A DNA stretch of 64,000 nt. It comes from Firmicutes bacterium CAG:24053_14. GTDB lineage: Bacteria; Bacillota; Clostridia; Oscillospirales; Oscillospiraceae. Within the stretch, counting starts at the first letter, position 1, and each line of letters starts with the position of its first letter. This document shows positions 1-7,421 of the stretch, piece after piece. The translations under genes and the position numbers were made by a program. The notes under the pieces are model-generated. The model ran no database searches, was not told where the DNA came from, and saw nothing but the letters and a program-made list of their open reading frames with translations. The DNA is taken from positions 72,430-136,429 of the forward strand of contig MNSZ01000048.1 of NCBI GenBank assembly GCA_001916715.1. The letters are read 5' to 3'.

Positions 1-602
1 TCAACTATGCGGCGAAGCTCATCAACGGTATATAGCTCCAATCTGAGCGTGACGCCGAATCTGTCGCGCAGCGGAGCTGTAAGCTGGCCAGAGCGCGTCG
101 TTGCGCCAATGAGCGTAAACTTCGGCAGCTCAAGATGCAACGAGTTTGCCGACGGCCCCTTGCCGAGAATTATATCTATCGCGTAGTCCTCCATCGCCGG
201 ATAAAGTATCTCCTCATATGCGCGGTTCAAGCGGTGGATCTCGTCAACAAACAGGATATCGCCCTCGTTGAGATTTGTCAGCATGGCGACAAGATCTCCG
301 GGCTTTTCAATTGCCGGGCCGGAGGTTATGCGCATGTTTACGCCCATCTCGTTTGCTATGACGGCCGCAAGTGTTGTTTTGCCAAGTCCCGGAGGGCCAT
401 GCAGCAAAACATGATCGAGTGGTTCATTGCGAAGGCGCGCGGCGTCAATGAAAACGCTCAGATTGTCCTTTGCTTTTTCCTGGCCGATATATTCGGTTAT
501 TGTTCTCGGCCTGAGGCTCCCCTCGCCCACATCCTCCGGCAAATGCGAAGATGTAGTCAATACAGGAGTTTCCTCCAGGCCTTCCGAAAAATTTATGCTC
601 AT
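1..602 (-). CDS. ruvB: Holliday junction helicase RuvB, 3' end cut off by window
   Basis: RuvB is the AAA+ ATPase ring that drives branch migration at Holliday junctions together with RuvA. The gene begins at an ATG at 602 (protein starts MSINFSEGLEE) and runs off the left edge, so about 200 of the usual 330-350 residues are visible. Seen are the Walker A motif GPPGLGKT, the Walker B stretch FVDEIHRLNR, and the sensor-1 segment LIGATTRSG, all typical of RuvB. It follows ruvA with an 11-bp gap and reads in the same direction as ruvC and ruvA, so the three should be co-transcribed. No lesion is visible in the part present. Confidence 0.97.
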   Translation of the reverse strand, partial: MSINFSEGLEETPVLTTSSHLPEDVGEGSLRPRTITEYIGQEKAKDNLSVFIDAARLRNEPLDHVLLHGPPGLGKTTLAAVIANEMGVNMRITSGPAIEKPGDLVAMLTNLNEGDILFVDEIHRLNRAYEEILYPAMEDYAIDIILGKGPSANSLHLELPKFTLIGATTRSGQLTAPLRDRFGVTLRLELYTVDELRRIV

Positions 603-613
603 TTATTGTTCCC

Positions 614-1216
614 TCACATAAGGTTTTTTAGCGCCGCTTTTACTATCTGCTCGGTTTCCATTGTGCCAATGTCCAAGCCCCTGAGCGCTGCGTTTATCTC
701 CGCCGTACCGTAGCCGAGCACCATGAGCGCGGCAATGGCATCGCTTTTGCTCTTGCTGCCGGACGCAGTTTGCGTCATAACAGCCGGCATTTCTGATACC
801 GATGAACCGCCCATTTCCTTGGAAACCTTGTCTTTAAGCTCAAGTATAACACGCTGGGCGATTTTTTTGCCTACGCCTTGCGCCGCCGTTATGGCCTTAT
901 CGTCGCCGTTCATTATGGCAAGGGCAAGTCCCTCGGGGGTAGCTGCACACAGTATTGCCTGAGCCGCCTTCGGCCCGATACCCGAAACCCCGAGAAGCAT
1001 CTCAAAGCAGCGCTTTTCACTGAGCGTTGCAAAACCGTACAGGTCAAAGCTGTCCTCTTTTATACACTCCGAAATATACAGCTTTGCCCTGTCGTTAAGC
1101 TTGAGTCTTGAGAGCGTATTGGTCGTTGTATTGACGGCATACCCGACTCCGTTGCAGTCAATGACCGCAAGATTCAAATCAATATCCGAAACTATACCGT
1201 TTAAATGGTAGAACAC
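614..1216 (-). CDS. ruvA: Holliday junction branch migration protein RuvA
   Basis: RuvA binds the four-way junction as a tetramer and loads RuvB. The 200-residue product has the expected length and layout: an N-terminal OB-fold (FYHLNGIVSDI onwards), a central helix-hairpin-helix region (LLGVSGIGPKAAQAIL and AQGVGKKIAQRVILELKDK) and a C-terminal UBA-like domain III (SDAIAALMVLGYGTAEINAAL) that contacts RuvB. The start is a GTG at 1216, lying inside the 3' end of ruvC (16-bp overlap), which suggests translational coupling. RuvA proteins normally start right before this hydrophobic strand, which supports the GTG. Confidence 0.97.
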   Translation of the reverse strand: MFYHLNGIVSDIDLNLAVIDCNGVGYAVNTTTNTLSRLKLNDRAKLYISECIKEDSFDLYGFATLSEKRCFEMLLGVSGIGPKAAQAILCAATPEGLALAIMNGDDKAITAAQGVGKKIAQRVILELKDKVSKEMGGSSVSEMPAVMTQTASGSKSKSDAIAALMVLGYGTAEINAALRGLDIGTMETEQIVKAALKNLM

Positions 1217-1716
1217 AGTCCTTCATCTTCCTTTCGGCTAAGTAGTGAGGTGCTGCTGCGGGCATGACATATGGCAAGAGCCACAGCATCGGCCGCATCA
1301 TCGGGCTTTGGCGCTGACGGCAGGTTTAGAATGCGCTTTACCATCTCAATAACCTGTTTCTTTTCGGCTCGGCCATATCCGACGACGGCCTGCTTGACCT
1401 GCAATGGCGTATACTCAAAAACACGCACTCCGGCACGGTAAGCCGCGAGCAAAATAACTCCGCGAGCGTGTGCAACGGATATGCCTGTCGTTATATTCGT
1501 GTTGAAAAACAACTCCTCTATAGACATCACATCCGGAGAAAATGTGCTTATAAGCTCGTTGAGATCGTCAAATATTCTATCCAGCCTACTCGAGAGAGAA
1601 GTGTGAGCTGGAGTGCTTATTATGCCGCAGGTAACGAGCTTCATTTTGGCTTTGTCCGCATCTATGATTGAAAATCCAACAGTTGCAAGTCCCGGATCAA
1701 TGCCCAAGATACGCAT
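1201..1716 (-). CDS. ruvC: Crossover junction endodeoxyribonuclease RuvC
   Basis: RuvC resolves Holliday junctions by symmetric cleavage. The protein (171 residues from the ATG at 1716) starts MRILGIDPG, carries catalytic acidic residues D7, E67 (SIEELFF) and the pair near D139-D143 (KPDDAADAVALA), and has the usual length. A GTG three codons upstream is in frame, but the ATG at 1716 lies better spaced from a GGATG ribosome binding site. It is the first gene of the ruvC-ruvA-ruvB operon. A promoter with TTGTAA and TAAAAT hexamers lies just upstream. Confidence 0.95.
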   Translation of the reverse strand: MRILGIDPGLATVGFSIIDADKAKMKLVTCGIISTPAHTSLSSRLDRIFDDLNELISTFSPDVMSIEELFFNTNITTGISVAHARGVILLAAYRAGVRVFEYTPLQVKQAVVGYGRAEKKQVIEMVKRILNLPSAPKPDDAADAVALAICHARSSTSLLSRKEDEGLCSTI

Positions 1717-1738
1717 ATTTATCACATCCTAAGTATTG

Positions 1739-1767
1739 ATTTTATCACAACGTCACTTTTATTACAA
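1739..1767 (-). promoter_or_regulatory. Putative promoter of ruvCAB
   Basis: On the minus strand TTGTAA (1762-1767) is followed after 17 bp by TAAAAT (1739-1744). This fits a housekeeping sigma factor promoter and sits just before ruvC. No other regulatory motif was recognised. Prediction by eye. Confidence 0.5.
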
Positions 1768-1903
1768 CAAAAATGCATCTTCACACTTATTATTCATTCG
1801 ATCAAAATAGGCAATGTAAAGTTTGTCTGAACAAAAATTGAAACTCTTGCCATACTGTACGAAATATAATATACTATTTGCATCATTTTTTACGGAGAGA
1901 GTT

Positions 1904-3547
1904 ATGAAAAATTCCATCAAAGATAAGTTATTTAACTACATGTTCAACACGCTTTGCAAAGAGCGGCACAGCGACCTTATCCGCGCAGTTTCGGCTATGC
2001 AGTCAGGCGAAAAGCGCGGTAGCAAATCGACAGTGCTACGAAAATGGTTTAGAGAAACGACCGGAGAGACTCCGGAGCTTAGCTCAGAGCAGTTAAGCGA
2101 CGTTCAAGATACTTGGAAGGATATTTGGGACACCGGTCTCGTTGATCCGCTTTGGGTTCAGGTTTACAGCGGCAAAACCGGAATATACAGCCCCGAATAC
2201 GTCGGGAGCGACATTCACTATTATAACGTTGAGTGGAGCAAGATAGATTTTGATTACCTCAGAGCCTTCCTTGACAAAAACTATATGGATGTTATCCTTC
2301 CCTGCGTAAAGCATCCGACGACGCTTATCAGAAAAATCCACGGGCAGTATCTCGACGTCGGCTTTAACCCTATAACCAAGCAGCAGGCAGTTGAAAAGCT
2401 GTTTGAAAACCTTGATCCGGGCGTGGTGGTCAAGATAAGCCGCGCAAGCAGCGGCGGTAAGGGCGTGCGTTTTCTCGGCAAGGGCAGCACCAGGGATGAT
2501 ATATCGGATGCGCTCGATGTTGACCGCGACGTTGCCGTGCAGCTTGTGATGCAGCAGCACCCGGAAATGGCTAAGATGAACGCCTCCTCAGTTAACACAA
2601 TACGCATAATCTGCATTATGCTTGACGGAGAATCAATACCGCTTTCCGCCGTTGTCAGGATCGGAAACAGCGGCAGCCGTGTTGATAACTTCAGCAGCGG
2701 CGGCGTTGGCTGCGGAGTGAAGCCCGACGGGCATCTTAACGACTGCGGATATACGCAAAAGGGCGAAAGATATGATGTTCATCCAAACGGCTTTGTTTTC
2801 AGCGAAGGCTTTGTGCCGAATTTCGACAAGGCTCTGGAGGCCGTCAAGCGCTGCCACATGCATGTGCCCATGTTCGGCGTTGCTTCGTGGGATATAGCTA
2901 TCGACGCAGATGGTGAGCCTGTGCTTATCGAATACAATGTCGGCGGTGCCGGCATAGATATTCATCAGTATAACAACGGTCCGCTTTACGGAAAGTACAG
3001 AGAGCGTATTATAGCCGACGCATTCAAAAACTACGCCGAGCGCGGCGCAACACTTGATTTTAACTATTCAATAGCGCGCGGTGAGGCAACGCTGTCAAAC
3101 GGCAGCAAAGATGTTCATAATCTCATCATTCCTGAATTAATAGACGGCAAGCCTGTTCGCACGATCGCAGCAAGCGCATTCAAAAACAGCGATAAGCTTG
3201 AAAGCGCTATAATTGAAGCCTCGCTCAGCGAGATAGGCTATCTGGCGTTTTACAATTGCTCAAAGCTTCAGCAAATTGAATTTAAAGCACCCGTCAAAAC
3301 CATATCCCGTTCGGCATTCAACCGCTGCACTGAGCTCGAAAGCGTAGTTATTCCCTCGGGCTGCGAGAAAATATGCTCCTATGCTTTCAGAACCTGCAAA
3401 AAGCTGCGGCAGATAACGATCCCCGATTCGGTAACAACGATAGAGCCGGACGCATTCCTTGAATCGCCAAACGTTACGATATGCTGCAAAAAAGGCAGCG
3501 CAGCCGAAAGCTACGCAATAGAAAACGGCTTAAAACACAAAACCTAA
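1904..3547 (+). CDS. ATP-grasp (sugar-transfer type) protein fused to BspA-type leucine-rich repeats
   Basis: The 547-residue product starts at the ATG at 1904, which follows an ACGGAGAGAG ribosome binding site; an upstream in-frame ATG at 1823 has no such site. Residues about 60-375 resemble the ATP-grasp family found in polysaccharide and sugar-transfer operons: a lysine/glycine-rich nucleotide loop (VVKISRASSGGKGVRF, about 175-190), an NTIRII strand and a metal-binding end (ASWDIAIDADGEPVLIEYN, about 327-345). Residues about 405-547 are LRR_5/BspA-like repeats (ASAFKN, YLAFYNC, RSAFNRC, YAFRTC, DAFLES) closed by a typical AAESYAIENGL cap. No signal peptide is visible, so a cytoplasmic enzyme with a binding module is inferred. 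It is monocistronic and runs against its neighbours. The substrate is unknown. Confidence 0.8.
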   Translation: MKNSIKDKLFNYMFNTLCKERHSDLIRAVSAMQSGEKRGSKSTVLRKWFRETTGETPELSSEQLSDVQDTWKDIWDTGLVDPLWVQVYSGKTGIYSPEYVGSDIHYYNVEWSKIDFDYLRAFLDKNYMDVILPCVKHPTTLIRKIHGQYLDVGFNPITKQQAVEKLFENLDPGVVVKISRASSGGKGVRFLGKGSTRDDISDALDVDRDVAVQLVMQQHPEMAKMNASSVNTIRIICIMLDGESIPLSAVVRIGNSGSRVDNFSSGGVGCGVKPDGHLNDCGYTQKGERYDVHPNGFVFSEGFVPNFDKALEAVKRCHMHVPMFGVASWDIAIDADGEPVLIEYNVGGAGIDIHQYNNGPLYGKYRERIIADAFKNYAERGATLDFNYSIARGEATLSNGSKDVHNLIIPELIDGKPVRTIAASAFKNSDKLESAIIEASLSEIGYLAFYNCSKLQQIEFKAPVKTISRSAFNRCTELESVVIPSGCEKICSYAFRTCKKLRQITIPDSVTTIEPDAFLESPNVTICCKKGSAAESYAIENGLKHKT

Positions 3548-3573
3548 CCGACATTAAGCGCAGTCAATATAGC

Positions 3574-3606
3574 AAAACCTCGGCAATGAAAAATTGCCGA
3601 GGTTTT
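3574..3606. terminator. Bidirectional intrinsic terminator
   Basis: A perfect 14-bp inverted repeat (3574-3587 with 3593-3606, loop GAAAA) has A-rich and T-rich outer ends, so it can end transcription from both the ATP-grasp/LRR gene on the plus strand and xerD on the minus strand. It lies between their convergent stop codons. Confidence 0.85.
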
Positions 3607-3625
3607 TGCGCAAATTGTGAAGCTA

Positions 3626-4528
3626 TCAGCCGTTATGCGCTCTGGGATGAGCCTTGTTATAAACATCCTTGAGCTGCTTTTTAACAAGCTGGGAATATAC
3701 CTGAGTCGAGGATATGTCCGAGTGTCCGAGCATTTCCTGAATGGAATGGAGATCTGCGCCGTTTTCAAGCAGATGCGCGGCAAACGAATGGCGCAGAGTA
3801 TGCGGCGTGATGGTTTTTTCAATATGCGCTTTCTGCTGATACGATTTAATTATCTTCCAAAAGCCCTGACGTGACATGCGCTCACCGCTGACGTTGACAA
3901 ACAGTGCCTGCTCGGTGGGCAGCGCGATCATCTGAGGTCTTACAAATTCTATGTACTCATTAAGTGCCTTGACCGCAGTTGAATACAGTGGGATAAGGCG
4001 CTCTTTTTCAGTGTTTGGCGCGCACCTTACAACGCCGGCAGACGTGTTGACATCGCTTATATTCAGGGCAATAAGCTCGCTGACTCTGATGCCGGTTGCG
4101 TAAAGCAGCTCAAGCATGGCCCTGTCTCGATAGCCCTTTGCATCGGTGCACGAGGGCTGCTCAAGCAGAAGATCAACTTCCTTGCTCGTCAGTATCTGCG
4201 GAAGCTTATGCTGGCTTTTTTCAGGAGCGAGCTTAACGGTTGGATTTTCGCTGACATATCCGTCTTCGCAGAGCACCCCGTACATGCATTTGAGCGATGC
4301 AATGGCGCGCGACACAGTTGCAACCGATTTTCCGTTGCCCTTGAGCCAGTCAATATACTCGGAAAGCTCGTCCTTCGTTGCGCTGACTATATCCTCCGTC
4401 GTGTGCGTTTGCATGTAGTCGCCAAACTGGCGGACATCACGCATATAGGAGCTGAGGGTATTTGTGGAACACTTTTTGACCTCAACAAGATACTTATTGA
4501 AAACTTCGAGGCACTCAGAATTAAGCAT
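3626..4528 (-). CDS. xerD: Tyrosine site-specific recombinase XerD-like
   Basis: XerD with a partner recombinase resolves chromosome dimers at dif. The start was set at the ATG at 4528 (AAGGGGG ribosome binding site), giving 300 residues, the normal family length. The N-terminal SAM-like core-binding domain (about 1-90) precedes the catalytic domain with arginine (ATGIRVSEL), HTLRHSFAAHLL, the LGHSDIS histidine and nucleophilic tyrosine (STQVYSQL). The hairpin that usually carries the catalytic lysine (GKG.KERL) reads APNTEKERLIPL, so the first lysine is replaced by asparagine, while the KER lysine is kept. It follows a membrane-protein gene by 23 bp. No mobile-element genes adjoin, which favours the housekeeping role. 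Confidence 0.85.
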   Translation of the reverse strand: MLNSECLEVFNKYLVEVKKCSTNTLSSYMRDVRQFGDYMQTHTTEDIVSATKDELSEYIDWLKGNGKSVATVSRAIASLKCMYGVLCEDGYVSENPTVKLAPEKSQHKLPQILTSKEVDLLLEQPSCTDAKGYRDRAMLELLYATGIRVSELIALNISDVNTSAGVVRCAPNTEKERLIPLYSTAVKALNEYIEFVRPQMIALPTEQALFVNVSGERMSRQGFWKIIKSYQQKAHIEKTITPHTLRHSFAAHLLENGADLHSIQEMLGHSDISSTQVYSQLVKKQLKDVYNKAHPRAHNG

Positions 4529-4551
4529 CCGGCAACCCCCTTTCTTGGATA

Positions 4552-5073
4552 TCACAGAATAAACAGCGCCACAGAAACGATCGCGGCAAGCATAAGTGCG
4601 GCAAACACCGCGCAAAACAGATTAAGCTCATATCGCAGCCTGCGGTCGGCACGAATAAATGCTCTCAGCTTAGGTGAAAGCGTAAAAGCTCTGTCACATG
4701 CATACACGGCTGCCGCCGAAAAAGCAAAAACGACCCCGCACAAAGCAAAAAACTCAGGTGAAAAAAGCGCAAATTTGGAATAACTGTACGAGATAAGCAC
4801 AGCGTCGGCACCTGATAAAACAGCTAAAACCGCCGTCAGCACGCAAGCGCACGGCATTATAATGCACAGCGCTTGGGCAAGAACCAGCAGTGCAAAGCAG
4901 AGCCATAGATTCGTTACATCATACGTCGAGATAGACATAACGCCGCTCGAATCGCTTCTTAAAAGCAGCGTCAAAGAAGCTGCGCCAAGCGCAAACGCCG
5001 CAGATACGAGCGCTGTTCCAAGAGGAAAGGCACGCGATGCCCCGGATTTTTTGCGCAAATCAATATTATCCAT
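4552..5073 (-). CDS. Membrane protein of unknown function, in the position of spoIIM
   Basis: The 173-residue product is mostly hydrophobic. Likely membrane segments lie at about 17-38, 55-100 (one or two spans), 105-125 and 148-172, with a short basic N-terminus (NIDLRKKSG). No enzymatic motif is recognised. In many Clostridia and in Bacillus the gene just before xerD is spoIIM, whose product also has a single N-terminal span, an extracytoplasmic loop and a cluster of C-terminal spans. The similarity here is only in position, size and topology; sequence identity to SpoIIM was not evident by eye. The ribosome binding site GAGGAGG precedes the ATG at 5073, and a promoter is predicted at 5145-5173. 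Confidence 0.55.
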   Translation of the reverse strand: MDNIDLRKKSGASRAFPLGTALVSAAFALGAASLTLLLRSDSSGVMSISTYDVTNLWLCFALLVLAQALCIIMPCACVLTAVLAVLSGADAVLISYSYSKFALFSPEFFALCGVVFAFSAAAVYACDRAFTLSPKLRAFIRADRRLRYELNLFCAVFAALMLAAIVSVALFIL

Positions 5074-5144
5074 CAGTTCCTCCTCACATTTACGAAAATC
5101 AGCGGAGAATAACTCATGGATTTACATAACTTCTGTGTAAACAC

Positions 5145-5173
5145 AATATAATACAATTTTTCAATGTAATCAA
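5145..5173 (-). promoter_or_regulatory. Putative promoter of the membrane-protein/xerD operon
   Basis: On the minus strand TTGATT (5168-5173), a 17-bp spacer and TATATT (5145-5150) form a housekeeping promoter-like pair about 70 bp before the gene start at 5073. Confidence 0.5.
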
Positions 5174-5325
5174 GCGTTTTCTAAAAATATTATCAATTTT
5201 GTTAATTATGTCGATATATTATGTTAACATCATTATGTAAACCACATTACCGCCATCTGCTGTAACTCAGCCCTCTCAGGGTTTCAATCGCAATATTTAG
5301 GCCGCATATCCTGCACTTTTCACTA

Positions 5326-5355
5326 CATATAGGTTATCAGCCTAAATTATGTCAA
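5326..5355 (-). promoter_or_regulatory. Second putative promoter in the 5074-5382 gap
   Basis: A consensus TTGACA (5350-5355 on the minus strand) is followed by CTATAT (5327-5332, 17-bp spacer) or TATATG (5326-5331, 18-bp spacer). Transcription would begin near 5320 and cross about 245 nt of non-coding sequence before the next start codon. Confidence 0.45.
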
Positions 5356-5382
5356 CCGTTTTTGATATATACAAATAGTTAT

Positions 5383-5793
5383 CTAAATTTTCTTTTTGCG
5401 ATTTTTATGAAAGCTTTTGTTACTTTTGACTAAATTGATACTTCCGCCTATCGTTCCGCTCACCGCCGCTATGGCAATAATTCTGACGATCTTCAGCCAA
5501 TCTACCTCAGTCGGATACGCAAGAAGAGGCACGGAAACAACGACAAATGCATATATGATACCTACCGCAAGACCGGATACGCCTCTCCTCCCCTGCCTTG
5601 GATTTGACAGCAGTGCACCTATAAATACTGCCAGAGCAATTGACGCGCTTATAATGATTTCCGAATATGCATCCGTTAGTTTTCCGTTTTTAACGAGCAG
5701 CGCGTACACGCCGCACATTAAAGCAGTCAACGCTATTGCAATTATCGTTCCGGTCACAACGCAGCTTTTTGATTTGCTTTTGCTTGCAGACAT
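5383..5793 (-). CDS. TIGR04086 family membrane protein (YrzE-like)
   Basis: The 136-residue protein has a basic N-terminus (SASKSKSKS) and four predicted membrane segments (about 12-34, 47-65, 73-92, 98-118), ending in a basic tail (HKNRKKKI). Its size, topology and place next to yajC match the TIGR04086/YrzE family, which sits beside yajC in Bacillus and many Clostridia; the molecular function is unknown. The start is the ATG at 5793, directly preceded by CCGGAGGTATTTTT. That ribosome binding site and the start codon lie inside a long hairpin (5791-5852), so initiation may be repressed or conditional. Confidence 0.75.
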   Translation of the reverse strand: MSASKSKSKSCVVTGTIIAIALTALMCGVYALLVKNGKLTDAYSEIIISASIALAVFIGALLSNPRQGRRGVSGLAVGIIYAFVVVSVPLLAYPTEVDWLKIVRIIAIAAVSGTIGGSINLVKSNKSFHKNRKKKI

Positions 5794-5852
5794 AAAAATA
5801 CCTCCGGCAAGATGATGTTTGTACATCATATTTGTCCGAAGGTATTTTTATG
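5791..5852 (-). promoter_or_regulatory. Long hairpin burying the ribosome binding site and start codon
   Basis: Between the yajC stop and the TIGR04086 start, the minus-strand transcript reads CATAAAAATACCTTCGG ... CCGGAGGTATTTTTATG. The arms pair over about 17 bp with one G-U pair, then about 3 more after a bulge, with a smaller nested hairpin (TGATGT-ACAA-ACATCA) at the top. The 3' arm ends in a U-run, as in an intrinsic terminator, and contains both the GGAGG and the downstream ATG. It may act as a terminator after yajC, as a translation switch, or both. Confidence 0.65.
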
Positions 5853-5868
5853 CCGCAAAGCAGCCTGT

Positions 5869-6192
5869 TTACTTTTTCTCTTTCTCTTTTGCTTCAGCCG
5901 CGTCGGCTCTGACATTACTGCTGACAGCCCACTTCTTAAACTGAACGCGAACCTTGTCTTCACCGGTCTCGATGGTGATGTCATCCTCGGTGACATGGAC
6001 AATAGTGCCCATAATGCCGCCGATAGTGACGATCTCATCGCCGACGCTCAGTGCGCTGCGCATTGCTTCTATCTTCTTCTGCTTTTTCTTCTCGGGTCTG
6101 ATCATGAAGAACCACATCAGAACGAAGAACAGAAGAAGAATGATGATCATGGAACTGGAGCTGCCTGCTCCGGTAGCTGCTGCTAAAAACAT
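5869..6192 (-). CDS. yajC: Preprotein translocase accessory subunit YajC
   Basis: YajC associates with SecDF in the Sec translocon. The 107-residue product has one membrane helix (about 14-32, SMIIILLLFFVLMWFFMIRP), then the family's basic patch RPEKKKQKK and an SH3-like soluble domain (VGDEIVTIGGIMGTIVHVTEDDITIETG). The C-terminus is charged (AEAKEKEKK). It lies downstream of its own promoter, between tgt and the TIGR04086 gene, as in Bacillus. A strong hairpin follows the stop codon. Confidence 0.95.
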   Translation of the reverse strand: MFLAAATGAGSSSSMIIILLLFFVLMWFFMIRPEKKKQKKIEAMRSALSVGDEIVTIGGIMGTIVHVTEDDITIETGEDKVRVQFKKWAVSSNVRADAAEAKEKEKK

Positions 6193-6244
6193 ATTTTGCT
6201 CCTTATATTAAAAAATTTTTTCGCTTTATGCTGATATCTAATTA

Positions 6245-6273
6245 ATTATACATAGTAATGCCGAGTATTTCAA
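6245..6273 (-). promoter_or_regulatory. Strong putative promoter for yajC
   Basis: On the minus strand TTGAAA (6268-6273), a 17-bp spacer and a perfect TATAAT (6245-6250) lie in the tgt-yajC gap, so yajC can be transcribed independently of tgt. Confidence 0.65.
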
Positions 6274-6278
6274 GTGTT

Positions 6279-7409
6279 TTATATCCTTGTATCCAACATT
6301 TTTGTATATTTTGATCGGAACTGTTCGAAATTATCGTTATCCAGACTCATGCGTATCTTTTCCATGAGCTTATTATAGAAATAAAGATTATGCATTACCG
6401 CAAAGCGCATGGCAAGCATTTCGTTTGCCTTGAACAGATGGCGGACATAAGCCCTGCTGTAGCGCTTGCACACGGGGCAATCACACTCGGGATCTATCGG
6501 CTGCTCATCGCGCATATACTTTTCGTTTTTTATGTTTATAATTCCGTTCCAGGTAAACAAATGCCCATGCCTGCCGTTTCGCGCCGGCATAACACAGTCA
6601 AAAAAGTCAACGCCGCGCGCAACGCCTTCGATTATATTGCCCGGAGTTCCTACACCCATGAGATATCTGGGCTTGTCCTTCGGCATATATTCCTCAACGG
6701 CCTGGATAGTATCGTACATTTCCTGATGAGTCTCGCCGACGGCCAGACCTCCGATCGCATAACCCGGAAGGTCAAGCTCGGCGATTTTCTTCATGTGCTC
6801 TATACGAACATCCGCGAAGGTGGCGCCCTGGTTTATTCCGAACAGCATCTGTCCGGGATTTACTGCATCCTCGCGGCTGTTATATTCCGAGAGCGCGGCT
6901 TTGCATCTGACGAGCCAACGATAGGTGCGATCGCAGGATTTTTCAACATATTCGCGCGGCGATGGGATCTTTATGCATTCATCGAACGCCATTGCGATAT
7001 CCGAGCCGAGGTTTGCCTGAATGCGCATGCTCTCCTCCGGACCCATGAATATATGCCGACCGTCAATATGCGAATTAAACTTCACGCCCTCTTCGCTTAT
7101 TTTGCGCAGACTCGCGAGTGAAAAAATCTGAAATCCGCCGCTGTCGGTCAGGATAGGGCTATCCCAGGTCATAAACTTATGCAGTCCGCCCATATCCCGC
7201 ACCAGCTCGTCACCTGGGCGGAGATGAAGATGATATGTGTTTGACAGCTCGACCTGGCATCCGATGATCTTGAGGTCGGCAGCGGATAACGCGCCTTTAA
7301 TTGCGGCCGCCGTACCGACGTTCATGAACACCGGCGTCTGAACTGTTCCGTGCGGAGTTTCAAGCTCGCCGCGGCGAGCATTGCCTTCCTGCTTTTTAAG
7401 TTTGTACAT
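6279..7409 (-). CDS. tgt: Queuine/preQ1 tRNA-guanine transglycosylase
   Basis: Tgt exchanges guanine 34 of GUN-anticodon tRNAs for preQ1, the step before QueA. The 376-residue protein has the normal length and shows DSGGFQIFSL near 90-100, the nucleophile region (DFFDCVMPARNGRHG) and the C-terminal zinc site (CDCPVCKRY and a following histidine in FAVMHNLYF). The start ATG at 7409 follows GAGGGGA. It lies 12 bp after queA, and the pair should be one transcript. Confidence 0.97.
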   Translation of the reverse strand: MYKLKKQEGNARRGELETPHGTVQTPVFMNVGTAAAIKGALSAADLKIIGCQVELSNTYHLHLRPGDELVRDMGGLHKFMTWDSPILTDSGGFQIFSLASLRKISEEGVKFNSHIDGRHIFMGPEESMRIQANLGSDIAMAFDECIKIPSPREYVEKSCDRTYRWLVRCKAALSEYNSREDAVNPGQMLFGINQGATFADVRIEHMKKIAELDLPGYAIGGLAVGETHQEMYDTIQAVEEYMPKDKPRYLMGVGTPGNIIEGVARGVDFFDCVMPARNGRHGHLFTWNGIINIKNEKYMRDEQPIDPECDCPVCKRYSRAYVRHLFKANEMLAMRFAVMHNLYFYNKLMEKIRMSLDNDNFEQFRSKYTKMLDTRI

Positions 7410-7421
7410 TGGTCCCCTCCC

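Larger units (their letters stand above)
5074..5382. other. 309-bp AT-rich gap with promoters but no gene
   Basis: This gap between the TIGR04086 gene and the membrane-protein gene contains no convincing ORF and none of the riboswitch classes I could recall and compare by eye. On the minus strand it has two promoter-like sites, at 5326-5355 and 5145-5173, so a leader or small RNA of about 250 nt could be made. Local inverted repeats include CCCT-CTC-AGGG near 5270-5280 and TTTAGGC/GCCTAAA near 5296-5346. A terminator for the TIGR04086 gene was not obvious. Confidence 0.4.

Noticed and set aside
5811..5830. TGTTTGTACAT shared by the yajC hairpin and the region at 20805-20816.
   Set aside because: Only 11 bases, AT-rich, different contexts; no third copy was seen.
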